From Sepioteuthis lessoniana (lineage: Eukaryota; Mollusca; Cephalopoda; Myopsida; Loliginidae), in the NCBI GenBank assembly GCA_963585895.1, contig OY757924.1:54173538-54237537 (forward strand): a DNA stretch of 64,000 nucleotides. Direction: 5' to 3'. The translations under genes and the position numbers were made by a program. Below the pieces are notes generated by a model, which saw only the letters and a program-made list of their open reading frames with translations, was not told the origin of the DNA and did not search any database. Each line of letters opens with the position of its first letter. Positions within the stretch are counted from its first letter, which is position 1. Of this stretch, positions 10,030 to 20,154 are shown one piece after another.

Positions 10030-11500
10030 TTCCTTTAATTCTCTCCCTCCATCTTCTGCTATCCGCCATCGCTCATGGCAGATCCAATGTTGACACAGAG
10101 CTGATGAATGTAAGTCTTTTTTTGTCTATGTTTTGTTTGTCTTATTTCTATGGTGTGTGAGATGTGAGGTAAGTGGCCAGCCAGTTGCTGCTTTGTAGGG
10201 TGCTGCTTCCAGGATTTGTTTATGTGTTTCATTAGAGTCCCAGTGGTGCATCCACATAGTGGCACTAACACGTCTATAGCTTGGAAGAATTGCTGCTCTC
10301 TTATATCAGAGAAATTAGATTTCCAAACAGTCGATAACCTGTCAATAGAAGTCCATTCATTTCTCTTGCGTATGTTGACCTCACCTTTTGTAATAGAGTT
10401 TTGCTTCCAAGGTATGTTGGTTGGTTGGTTGGTTGGTTTTACGGCATATTAATCCTTTTCAGGTCATTTAATGCTGAATTAAATCATTATGAGAAAAGTT
10501 TCAAACAATTCAGTTTAGTATAAGTGCAGTTTGGTTTACACACAGTTAAACGTCAAAACAGTTCTATTTCAAGTATAAATACACAGTTTAAATGTTAAAA
10601 ATAGTTCTGTTTCAAACAATTCGGTTTAACATTAGTACACAGTTAAATGTAAAAACAATTCTATTCTAAACAATTCAGTTAAACGAAATTACACAATTTA
10701 GTTCTTTTCGACCTATAGATAGAATCCTATCAAGTGCTACGACACCGGGTCAGAGTGAACCTGGGAGAAATGGCAATGAAAGAGTAATTGTTAGTGTCAT
10801 ATCTAGGACACCCTTGGGGGGAGTCTTACCGCTCAGTAGAATGCTGTCGGTGTATTTTACCGCCCCAGCCGACTGGGTCATCCAAGGTATATGAAAGAGT
10901 TTGTTAATTTTCAAAACATTTCCATTTGATATAGAGATGGTTTCCTCTTGTTTACAACACATGAAATCTGTTTTATCTAAATATTAATAGAAGTCAATGC
11001 CTCTTGCTGTTTGCTTCAGGCCATGCAGAAGGGATTCGGCTTGAGCTGGTGTATTTGAGAGAAGCGCTAGATCATCTGCATAATCTGCATACATAATTGT
11101 TTCATCAGGATATTGTCTGCTTCAGGTCTTTTTTCGCGAGAGGCCATTTTTTCATTAGATTTTTTGAGGTTTTTAGTACGGAACTAGGGAGGCTATAAAT
11201 AGATGTGGTGCTAACTTAACGCCTAGCTAGTCTTCTGCAACAATGTCAGAGAAGTCTGGGTCACCATCGAGTGAGCGAACCAGGATTTCATGTTTTTGTA
11301 GTGCATTACTTTAGAGGTAACAGTTTCATTGGGGAGACCATATGCTAGTAGTATTTGCTCCATCTTTTCTCTGTGTATGGAATCAATGGCTTGAAGAAAT
11401 CTACAAACAAATATGTTGACTCAAGACTTCTTGCTCGTACTTTTTCGATGATTCGATGAATAGTGAAAATCTCAAGGCACACCCTCTATGGACAAGTTCT
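10030..11500 (-). pseudogene. RTE-type LINE ORF2 relic, split by family A
   Basis: On the minus strand this covers the RT core and C-terminus of an RTE ORF2. Around 11110-11040 the frame reads like ...MQIMQM then TPAQAE-type text, corresponding to YADD and the following segment. Residues such as NKSWKQHPTKQQL at 10220-10170 mark the C-terminus. Many stops and frameshifts are present. The copy is interrupted at 10416-10880 by a family A element with a perfect 10-bp duplication. Collapsing the insertion restores collinearity with the RTE copy at 5160-5190. Confidence 0.75.
10416..10880 (-). repeat. Family A retroelement with perfect 10-bp TSD
   Basis: TCCAAGGTAT flanks it at 10406-10415 and 10881-10890. 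The element reads (GGTT)n, tail hairpin, internal units, then the head ending CCAGCCGACTGGGTCA. On its own strand it therefore starts TGACCCAGTCGG and ends in (AACC)n. The TSD plus simple-repeat tail marks it as a target-primed retrotransposon. Confidence 0.92.
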
Positions 11501-11772
11501 TGGCCCAAAAGAATAATCCAGTAGTCCAACAGGCTCCTTAACTCCTGCTGATCTTGTTATTATTTCAGGTATCCTAAGATCAAAACTCAGTTTGGTGGTC
11601 ACCATTTTAGAACGGCTACGAACATTCAAAAGTTTGAACAAATCAGCCACCAGAAGGGGGAATAATATATAGATTTCACCTGCGTGTGAAAATAATAATC
11701 TGGTCGATATAAACCTTGAACATGTGAGAAAACATTCAGTCTACGTTTGCTCCCCTGAATTTACAGCAAGAA

Positions 11773-11810
<38 letters not shown>

Positions 11811-12010
11811 TCCAATAAGATCTAAAAAATTATTGCTTTAGATATAAAAAATGATTTTCTTGCCACTCTCCGTGAACAATATTCCTGTGATATTGCAGAT
11901 TCATATACTCCTCTGATCTTGTAATTATTTCTGGGCTTCCAAAATCAAAAATCAGTTTGTTGGTTGACAAGAAAATATATTATAATCTTGGTAAAATGTT
12001 AGGAGAGTCG
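11501..12010. other. Unassigned; short duplicated motif, (CA)n(TA)n
   Basis: CTGATCTTGTTATTATTTC (11558 on) recurs as CTGATCTTGTAATTATTTC (about 11914), with similar following bases (ATCAAAA-CTCAGTTTG), so an old dispersed or tandem repeat is present. A (CA)n(TA)n tract lies at 11775-11810. No gene is seen. Confidence 0.5.
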
Positions 12011-12206
12011 TTCAAAATTGTTCTAAGCCTTAGCCAGAAAGAAGGCCATCATTGAACTTTTTGTGGTAACACACTATCACTTCTTATAAAACTAGAAAAA
12101 CTAATTCAGATTTTTAAAGAATTTAATCGCAGTGTGTTACCACAACAAAAATGTTCCGCTAGAATCTTCTTTCTTAGGCTTGGAACTTTTTGAATGGCCC
12201 CATGCG
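12011..12206. repeat. Imperfect foldback, about 70-bp arms
   Basis: The left arm begins TTCAAAATTGTTCTAAGCC and runs into GTGGTAACACACT (12062-12074). The right arm carries AGTGTGTTACCAC (about 12132-12144) and ends GGCTTGGAACTTTTTGAA. The arms are inverse complements with several indels and there is no ORF, so it resembles a MITE. Confidence 0.65.
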
Positions 12207-12658
12207 TCTATTGATCTTGAATACAAATAAAAACATTTTTCCTATTTTACCCTTCAGAATTCATGATTAGTTTGTTTTAAGTCTCCCTTGAAAATGAAAG
12301 CTAGATCAAAATTTGTGTCAAACTTCCGGAAGATGTGAAGGAAACATTTAACAACTTAATGCAGGTTTATAGGGATCAAATTCAATTCTTAGAAATTTTA
12401 GTAGCCCAAGAGACCATGAGCTATCAAACTGTCCGAAAAGATCATTTTAACACCAAAAAATATTTTAGAATTCTGGTGAAATCGTAATGAATCAACATTG
12501 GTAATCTGAATTTCAATCCTGGTTGCCAACCTGAGAAATAAACGGTGATGAGTTAACAATTTTATTATTAAATCTCTTTTTTTGTTTTTGTTTTAAGATA
12601 AAGTTAATATTTTATTGAATAAATAGATATATACAGTGTTTGTGTACAAAAGAAAGTG
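12207..12658. other. Unassigned AT-rich DNA
   Basis: No element, RNA gene or plausible coding frame is visible here. Confidence 0.6.
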
Positions 12659-13289
12659 TTGGTTGATTTGTTATGTTTTTGGAGGTTATTCAATACTCAA
12701 TTGTGTTTAAACATATAGATATATTAAATATTTATCATTTGTAAACGAAGTTTGTAGATGATAATTTTTAAATGAGTCAGAGCTCATTTGTTAACACGCA
12801 GTAAAATGGTTTCAAGTATTGCAATCAAACATTAATACTCTTATTTGCACAGTGTTAGATCGTTTAAAGTATTTCTTTATAACACAGATAGTTTTACTTG
12901 CGCATAGTTAAGTGGTTTTAAGTATTGCTTTTTATCGCAAATAATTCCACTTAACATTATTTATTCATTTTCAAACAGCTGAATGGTTAAAGATAATCTA
13001 ATTTAGCATCAGTCATTGGTTTGTATACAGTTAAAGGGTTTTAAGCAAAGAAAAGGGTTAAATATTTCTATTTGACTTAGAGATTGGACCTTAACGGGTA
13101 CTGGCATTCTTGGCCAGAGTGGACCTAGGAATAATGAATGGGTATTCCCCGTACCCCAAAGCTCAATTAGCGGAGCCACATTATCAGATGGAGTTTTGTG
13201 TCATACCTTGGACACTCATTGCGAGTGGGGAGTGCCTAATCTTTCTGAAAGGATGAAGTCGGCTGATTCTTTAACCCGAATCGACAAGG
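12659..13289 (-). repeat. Family A retroelement, old reverse copy
   Basis: A tail (TTGGTTGATTTGTTATG) and about 70-bp internal units (GTTTCAAGTATTGC, CATAGTTAAGTGG) precede a diverged head: TGGCCAGAGTGGACCTAGG, the CCAAAGCTC segment and TTTAACCCGAATCG. The divergence suggests one of the older copies. Confidence 0.75.
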
Positions 13290-14090
13290 CTGAAAAATAA
13301 GTATGAAACTGAAAATATTCAAGGCTTTTTTTTTTCTTGAAAATGAATAAAAACATGTTTTTGTATGATAATATGAATCACCGTGTTTTTATTTTCTTAA
13401 TCTGAATTTTTTTTGTAATTAACATTTTTAAAATCTAGAACATTTATTTTAAGTTAGTTGGTAATGACTTTTTTTCACATCCTCAGTACTTGATAAACAG
13501 GATTTTGTAAATCTTTGAGATTTTTTATGTTCCGTGAAAGATTTTGTTTTTTAAACGGAAAAATTATCTCATGATTAAGATCTGAAGATGTGAAAAGAAT
13601 TGAAAGTAATACGACGGTTTTACACCAAATAAAAATTAGAGCTTCCATAGCTAACACGACCAATGGAAATTCACTGAAATAAGTAATGTTGAAAAGCAAG
13701 GGAACTATTTTAAAGAAAATTAACGTTATATTCATAATTCCTTTTTGTATTGGTAAATACAGTTTCAGCGTTGATACTTTTTAAAAAGTATATATTTTTA
13801 TATGTAAAAGACTGAATTTCTCTGCGTATTTCCACACTCGTGCTAACATCAAAACAGCCTACATAATGTTAATACGCATGATTAACGAGTAGTTTGCATT
13901 CTGTTTTAAAAGATGGTGTTTATCACAGTCATGGGATCACTTACTTGACTAAAGGTTTTACAAAAGTCTTTATAAATAACTGTCTTGTCATTCTTTTATA
14001 ATTTTATTGCTTTATTTTATACATGATTATGATTATAATTCATTGTTTTATTTTATACATAAAACTAATGATTATATATAAGTAAAATAA
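13290..14090. other. Unassigned AT-rich DNA
   Basis: No recognised repeat is present. An 86-codon minus-strand frame (13735-13475) is AT-rich, hydrophobic and without family resemblance. I regard it as chance. Confidence 0.6.
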
Positions 14091-14253
14091 GTAAAAGTTG
14101 GTGGCCTTAGTCGAGGGTGACCTGAAGGCTCCCTTTTCAATAGCTACTACACCGAGGTGTGGGGGAGGGCGCTACTTCATTCTCTGGATTGGCTCACTTT
14201 ACCCTTGATCCTTACCTTATAATGCTGGGTGTTAAGCAAGGTGGTATCAAGTA

Positions 14254-14262
<9 letters not shown>
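14091..14262 (-). repeat. SINE-D, 3' part, reverse
   Basis: AAAGTTGGTGGCCTTAGTCG, GGCTCCCTTTTCAATAGC and the TACTACACCGAGGTGTGG stretch match the four other SINE-D copies. The tRNA-like head is absent, cut off at the (TA)n that starts at about 14256. Confidence 0.8.

Positions 14263-14300
<38 letters not shown>
14255..14300. repeat. (TA)n microsatellite
   Basis: About 44 bp of TA repeats separate the SINE-D fragment from the Tc1 relic. Confidence 0.95.
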
Positions 14301-14302
<2 letters not shown>

Positions 14303-15225
14303 TAGTGAGCATAAAGATCAGAATGATGTTAAGAAAAAAGTCTAAATGTAAAATAACTTTTTTTATTTTAAAGCTTCATTGAACATTTTATCAAGGAAAA
14401 ATGAGGATATAAAGATAAATTATATAATTCCAAAATATAAAGCTCAAACTTATTTTGATAAAGTTTAAGAATAATTACATAACATTAAAAATAGATGATC
14501 AAAAACATCAGAACGATTAACAAAATCATACTCTTATAATGGATACATCATATCTAAATGAAAATAGCGGTCATAATTCATTAGTACTTAATGTATAGAC
14601 CTTTACTTTCAATAACAGCTCGACATCTTTTGCTACATAAACGAATTAATGTCTTGAATTCATCAACGGATATTTTCTCCCATTCTCATTTCAAATTAGT
14701 CCAGTGTTCTTCGACGTTTCTTGGATTAATTTCCTTAGCTCTTTCATTTAGTAACTTCCAAACATTCTCAATAGGAATCATACCTGGGCTTTGAGCTGGC
14801 CACTTCATAACAGTAACATTCACAGAAAGAAATGTCTTAACAGATTTTGCCGTGTGACAGGGAACGTTATCTTGCATATATACAGCTGGTTGTTTGATTG
14901 CAGTTTTAAAATTAGGTACAATATGTTTCTTCAATATCTTTTTGTATACAGTTGCGTTAATTTTACCGTGTAGCCTGACAAGAGGTCCTGTACTAGGAAT
15001 TAAAATCATGCTAAACACCATCACACTTTTTCCTTCAAATTTAACGGTGCTTTTAGAGCACTGAGGCGAATATAGTTCCTTCGGACTCATCGGAATAAAT
15101 GTCATCTGTGTATATTTTGTCGTTAACAGAGAAATAAATGTTATCTGTGTACTGCTGTTTTGGCAGAGGTCGGCAGAGATAATTGCGGTCGGACTGGAGC
15201 GTTTGCAGTGCGTATGGCGTGACAT
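14301..15225 (-). pseudogene. Tc1-like transposase relic
   Basis: The minus-strand frame 15225-14686 (179 codons) reads KSVMVFSMI, then AVYMQDNVPCHTAKSVKTF (second catalytic D about residue 119), then MKWPAQSPGMIPIENVW (catalytic E about residue 153). This is the Tc1/mariner DDE core. The first acidic motif SDES is only readable in another frame near 15088, so a frameshift separates it. Residues 1-45 are not transposase: that part overlaps AAATAAATGTTATCTGTGT units of the neighbouring minisatellite. The frame stops at 14686 and matching C-terminal text continues broken to about 14590. Confidence 0.8.
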
Positions 15226-15374
15226 CTGCTTGGCAACTGGACTGGTTATCTAATACAACTGCTGTACTGCTATTGGTCGCCGTTTATGTATGTGTGTGCG
15301 TACAAATGTGCATATTCATAAGACGGCATTTTTACTTCGTCGAAACGTCCCCGAATATTTCCCCTATCATACAT

Positions 15375-15775
15375 GTATATGTTAAAGTTACCAGAGAAAT
15401 AATATTATCCCTCGATAAGCTGGAGTTTACATAGAAATAAATGCTATTTAGTTACATGCTGTAGTTACCGTAGAAATAAATGCTATTCAGGTATATGCTG
15501 TTGAAATAAATGTTATTTCTGTATATGTAATAGTTAATGTTGAAATGTTATCTCTGTATATGCTGTAGATACCGTATAAATAAATACTATCCGTGTGTAT
15601 GTTGTGGTTGCCGTATAAAAATGTTATCCTTGTATATGCTGTAGTTACCGTATAAATAAATGCTATCTATGTGTATGCTGTTGCCGTATAAAAATATTAT
15701 CCTTGTATATGCTGTAATTACAGTATAAACAAATGCTATCCGTGTGTATGTTGTGGTTGCGGTATAAATAAATAA
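15375..15775. repeat. Minisatellite, about 40-48 bp unit
   Basis: About nine imperfect units contain GTATATGCTGTAGTTACCG then TATAAATAAATGCTATC. Two alternating subtypes are visible, one with GCTGTAGTTACCG and one with GTTGTGGTTGCCG. One or two related units also sit at 15100-15165 inside the Tc1 relic. Confidence 0.85.
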
Positions 15776-16370
15776 GAGGTTTTATTTTCGGAGCGTTTTA
15801 TGTGCAATAAACAAGTTGAAATGTACTCACGAATTAAGTAACAGAACCCGTGCCTGGAGTCGTACACTGGTTGTTCATTACTCTCTTTATAATGACTAGG
15901 CACCCTCATGCTTAACTATAGTGATTTGATGATTTGACCGGAAGCCAATTCCATCGTTTCTTAGCATTACAACAACAACAACACAAACCTTCAAACCCTG
16001 ACAAGCGCATGAATACATGAGTAATGTGGCCGATGTAACTAATTTTTCATCCGCCTCAAGACATAGTCTAGTACGAAAGATTTTTGCATATTTTGCCACT
16101 TTCTGGTTAGTTTAATGAGAAGATGTTCGCAAGTCTCAGTCTTTCTTTATCCGTCCGGACAGATGTTCAGCCAAGTTGTTACTGATTTTGGAGTGGAGAT
16201 GATGTCGGAATAATTGTATATGCAAAGCCTGCAGGAATTTTGCATCTTGAAGATGGAGAAACACAAGTATAGGTTAGGAAGGTGGGAGGATTATTGATTT
16301 TTACTTAATGTCATTCGATTTTTTTTCTTGAAGAAAATAAAACCTAAAAATTAAAAAAGTTTTTTTTAAT
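15776..16370. other. Unassigned DNA
   Basis: No gene or known repeat was recognised. The minus-strand 67-codon frame at 16099-15896 has no family features. Confidence 0.55.
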
Positions 16371-16845
16371 TTTATTTAAATAACAGTGAATAGAAATAAA
16401 GAGAAACTGAATTTTTTTTCTATGTTCCCTCTCTCACCATCATTCAATGTTTTCTGCTCTTCTTTTAATGCCTTTCCGTCTTTATTTCCTTTTCTTTACC
16501 TCCTTCCTAAGTCCCTTTTGTCCTTTCTTTCTTCCATCTTTTATTCTTACCTTCTATGTCTTCCTCTATTTTTCTTTCTTTCTTTCTACCTTTTATGCCT
16601 TCCTCTTTCTTTCTACTTTTCACGATTCTCTTTCCTCTCTTCCTTTCATCTTTTTTCACTTCACCCTTTCCTTTGTCCTTATCTTTTTTCCTTTCCTTCT
16701 TCATTTCTTCCTTATTTAACCTTATCTTCTATGTCTTCCTCTTTTTTTCTTTCTTTTTCCTCTCTTCCTTTCATCTTTTATCGCTTCCTTCTTTTTTTTA
16801 GTCCCTCCTTTTCTTTCGTCCTTTTTTTTATTTTTACCTTCTATT

Positions 16846-16876
<31 letters not shown>

Positions 16877-17048
16877 ATTCCCGTTTCTCTTTCTCTCTTC
16901 CTTCCAACTTTTTTCGCTTCCTTCTTTCCTTAGTTCTTTTCTTCCTTCCTTTTTCTTTTAGTATTTTCTTCCTTCTTGCTTCTTTTCATTCCATTTTCTT
17001 ACCTTCCTTCTTTAGTCCCTTTTTTTTTCTTCCATCTTCTTTCCTTCG
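16371..17048. repeat. Polypyrimidine (T/C) tract, part 1
   Basis: The plus strand is almost entirely T and C, built from TTTCCT, CTTTC and (TTTC)n (a pure run near 16847-16876). The 191-codon plus-strand frame here is an artefact: Phe, Ser, Leu and Pro are the only outcomes of such sequence. Confidence 0.9.
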
Positions 17049-17290
17049 CGATGAGTCCCCGTGGTGTAGTGGCTAAATACTGTGCTACGACATCGTAGTC
17101 AACGAAATCGAACTCTCGTCGCACGATTACATTCCCTTCCGGACTAATATTCTAGCGAATGGTATGAATCCTCTTATCCCTCCTCCCAGCAATGGCTTAA
17201 ATAAAACCATTGATGTTCTTTTACAATGATGGTTTTGGCATTACATGAACCACGAAGTTTGATATGCCAATAAACAAAGTAACCGAACCA
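17049..17290 (+). repeat. SINE-B inserted in the polypyrimidine tract
   Basis: The head TCCCCGTGGTGTAGTGGCTA (A box) and a B-box region GAAATCGAACTCTCG are followed by the GACTAATATTCTAGCGAATGG body and a tail hairpin region TTTGGCATTACATGAACC...TTTGATATGCC. The element interrupts an otherwise continuous T/C tract, so it arrived later. Confidence 0.82.
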
Positions 17291-18010
17291 AATATTTCTT
17301 CATTGCTTTCTTTTTACTTTGCTTTTTTTTTTCATTGTGTCTTTTTTTTCATTCTTTCTTTTTTTTCGTTCCTTAGTCCCTTTCTTCCTTCTATTTGCTT
17401 TCTCTTTCTCTTGCTTTTCTCTTTCTTCAATAATTCTTTCTTTCTTCTTTTCTTAGTCCCTTTATTCCTTTCTTCTATCTTTTTTTCTTCTTTACATTTG
17501 AGCTTTCCTTTTTTTCTTCTAACCTTTCTTCCTTCTCTTTCCTTCCTTCATTCATATTTTCGTTTTCTCTCTTTTCTTTTTCCTTAGTCCTTTCCTTACT
17601 TTCTCTTTCCATTTCTCTTTTTTCTACCTTTCAAACATTATTTCTTCCTTCTTATATTATTTCCTTCTTTCCTATCTTCTTTCTTTCTACCTTAGTCCCG
17701 TTCTTCCTCCCCTTTTCCTACTTTGTTTCTTTCCTTCCGTCTTTGCTTTCTTTTCCCATTTTCTTTCCTTTCTAACATTATTTCTTCCTTCTTATATTCT
17801 TTCTTCTTCCTTAGTCTCGTTCGTCCCCCCTTTCTTTTACCTTGTTTCTATCCTTCTGTCTTTGCTTTTCTTCCTTTGTTTCTTTCCTTTCGTCCATCTT
17901 TTATTTCTTTTTTTTTATTCCTTTATTTTTTCTGATTCTTTCCGTGATTCTTCTCCATATACAGGCTTTTATCTTTCAACCACCTCATTCCGTCCTTTTG
18001 ATCAAGCAAA
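17291..18010. repeat. Polypyrimidine (T/C) tract, part 2
   Basis: This continues the tract on the other side of the SINE-B, with TTCCTT and CTTTCTTTC units. An internal duplication of about 130 bp is visible (17620-17730 against 17765-17875: ACATTATTTCTTCCTTCTTA). Frames here are low-complexity artefacts. Confidence 0.85.
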
Positions 18011-18340
18011 ACGCCCAATGGAAGCCAATTAAAGAATATCCCACACAAATCCACTAATGTGGCGTAAAACCTGCATCACGTGATATTCGAAGACGAACTC
18101 ACTGAATGCACTTGCAAGTGGTCAACGAAACTACTGTTAAATGCTTACGTTTAGTTTGATTTGACACATCGACACAAAAATGAAGCATTCAAATAAGAAC
18201 GAAGATAATCACACTACGTTAGGAGACTAGTTGATAGAGGCTTAAGCTTAACTTTATCTGAAAAAAGAAGCTCAACAATAAGGTATTCAAAAAGGATCAA
18301 TGTCCATGTAATATTACTTATCTCCACATGTTTCTTTGTC
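18011..18340. other. Unassigned DNA
   Basis: Nothing recognisable was found on either strand. Confidence 0.5.
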
Positions 18341-18344
18341 TTTT

Positions 18345-18502
18345 TTCCTTGCGATCAGTCACATTTCATTATTCAACTGTTCCCCATTCCCCAGCTATGG
18401 GTCAAATAATACTACTACTGTTCTTATACAATGATGGCTCTGGCATTAAATAACACATGAAGCTTGAAATGCCATTAAACAAAGGAACCAATTCTTATTC
18501 AG
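18345..18502 (+). repeat. SINE-B, 3' half
   Basis: CAGCTATGGGTCAAATAATA, a GATGGCTCTGGCATTAAATA segment and AGCTTGAAATGCCATTAAAC are the SINE-B body and 3' hairpin. The head is lost. Confidence 0.75.
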
Positions 18503-18732
18503 TTGTTCAGGCATTAATTATGCATGATCAAAATTTAACTCGTAAAATGCAGAGCAATATAAGATAATAATAAAACCAGATACAAACTAAGAGTTTCACG
18601 TTGTTGATCCTCAGGTGTGCTTCAAGACGTGTTAAATTCAGCAAATATTCAGACTGAATACTAGCTCACCTTAGGATTGAATGACTATAAGTCTGGATTT
18701 TACATCCTGTTTTATTTTTCTTATCTTATAAT

Positions 18733-18995
18733 TACCAGTCCATTGACCTGGTGGGTACAGTGTTCATCAATGACCCAGGAGACCGGGGTTCAATACCAGA
18801 GTCGAGTCATGCCAAAGACTCAAAAAATGCTTCTAGATACCGCCATGCTTAACACTCAGCATTATAAGTTACGAATCAAGGGTAAAGTAGAGCAATCCAG
18901 GGAAAGGAGTAGCGAACTCCCTTACAACTCGGTGTAGTAGCTATTAAAAAGGAAGCCTTTGGGTTGCCCTTGACTATGGTCGCCAACTTTGCTTA

Positions 18996-18997
<2 letters not shown>
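18733..18997 (+). repeat. SINE-D, full-length or nearly so
   Basis: The tRNA-like head (GACCTGGTGGGTACAGTG, B box GGGGTTCAATACCAGAG) is followed by CGAGTCATGCCAAAGACTCA, GTAAAGTAGAGCAATCCAGG and the end GGTCGCCAACTTTGCTTACT, which runs directly into (TA)n. An 86-codon frame over it is not coding. Confidence 0.82.

Positions 18998-19034
<37 letters not shown>
18998..19034. repeat. (TA)n at the 3' end of SINE-D
   Basis: About 36 bp of TA repeats directly continue the SINE-D tail. Confidence 0.95.
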
Positions 19035-19036
<2 letters not shown>

Positions 19037-19379
19037 CGAAACTTCCTGATGATCCGTTAAGGTGAAACTTTAGTAGAAGATTTTCGACTAGTGATTTAAG
19101 TTAATTCTATAATTGGCTCCATTGGTTAATGTTGAGCACTTTAGTAATTATAGCATTGCAGTATTCGCGGAGGGTTTTTTGGTTTTCTTTTGGCCACTGA
19201 CTTAGTACCCCTTGATTTTTTCCAAGGAGTAGGACAAGGTTGGTCTTTTCTTTCTTTTTTGCCCAAAAAACTTTTTCTTTTTCCTCTGGACCGTGATTCG
19301 AGATATTTTTATCTCTTGTTCCTGGCCAGGGTTTTTTTGTTTTTTTCTGGTACCGTGAATACTGGTAGATAATTGATTA

Positions 19380-19421
<42 letters not shown>

Positions 19422-19742
19422 GTGTGTGTGTGTGTGTGTTTGAGCTTATAGAAAGATAGGTGTTGGGGAAATACCCACAACAAATATTTAAAAATAAATA
19501 ATTAGAAATAATAAGAGTGGAGAAAAAGGAAAGAAAGTGCGAGAGCAATATCAACAATAATATGTTTGAGTCCAAAAGTTAGGGAATAACATGCATTGAA
19601 AGATAGTAAACACAGTATATTTGCTTAATATGGCGCTATCATGGCCTGGGCTGATTCAATCCTGTTTTACCGCCAGTGATTTGGAGGACTGTTCCAAGTA
19701 CGCCATTTACAGATATTAACCACCACTTTTTACACCTCTTTT
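19035..19742. other. Unassigned, with (TA)n(TG)n
   Basis: A compound (TA)n(TATG)n(TG)n microsatellite spans 19384-19440. No gene is seen: overlapping minus-strand frames give Tyr-Ile and Thr-His runs from the microsatellite. Confidence 0.65.
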
Positions 19743-19759
19743 ATCAGTATCAATAATTA

Positions 19760-19889
19760 GGGCACCTCGGGTGGTGTAATGGTTAGCATGTTAGACTTGC
19801 AAACCTACATGAGTGAGTTCGATTCTCATTGGGTGCCCCATTCATGCGGCCTTGTGCTACATCTAAGCAAAAAAGCTTAGTAAATTACC
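19760..19889 (+). repeat. SINE-C, unit 1 of trimer
   Basis: The head still looks like a tRNA: acceptor-like GGGCACC pairs with GGTGCCC about 75 nt later, there is an A box GTGGTGTAATGGTTAG, and a T arm GTGAGTTCGATTCTCAT. The anticodon arm does not pair properly, so this is a SINE head and not a functional tRNA gene. The tail reads GCCTTGTGCTACATCTAAGC then GCTTAGTAAATTAC. Confidence 0.85.
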
Positions 19890-19892
19890 TCT

Positions 19893-20022
19893 GGTGGAAA
19901 TTTACTAAGCTTTTTGCTTAGATGTGGCACAAGGCCATATGAAAGGGGCACCCAATGAGACTCGAACTCACTCGTGTAGGTTTGATAGCCGAGCTTGCTA
20001 ACCATTACACAACCAGAGGCGC
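19893..20022 (-). repeat. SINE-C, unit 2 of trimer (inverted)
   Basis: This is the inverse complement of unit 1 with few changes, joined tail to tail by about 4 bp, so the two form a hairpin with about 125-bp arms. Its head ends at AGAGGCGC next to unit 3. Confidence 0.85.
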
Positions 20023-20026
20023 TTTA

Positions 20027-20154
20027 GGGCACCTCTGGTGGTGTAACGGTTAGTAAGCTAGACTAGCTAACCTATACGAGTGAGTTCGAGTCTCATTGGG
20101 CGCCCCATTCATTCGGCCTTGTGCCACATCGAAGCAAAAAGCTTTGTAAATTAC
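20027..20154 (+). repeat. SINE-C, unit 3 of trimer
   Basis: Same order as unit 1 (GGGCACCTCTGGTGGTGTAA ... GTAAATTAC). The duplication ATCAGTATCAATA lies before unit 1 (19743-19755) and after this unit (20155-20167), so the trimer sits inside one TSD. Confidence 0.85.

Noticed and set aside
15375-15775. CRISPR-like array
   Set aside because: The repeats are directly tandem with no unique spacers and vary in length; it is a eukaryotic minisatellite.
16386-16961. 191-codon plus-strand frame resembling a membrane protein
   Set aside because: It comes wholly from T/C-rich simple repeats; Phe, Leu, Ser and Pro are forced by composition, and other frames there look the same.
19760-20154. Three tRNA genes in a cluster
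   Set aside because: Acceptor and T arms look good but the anticodon arm does not pair, the tail sequence is shared by all units, and a TSD surrounds the array; these are SINE heads.
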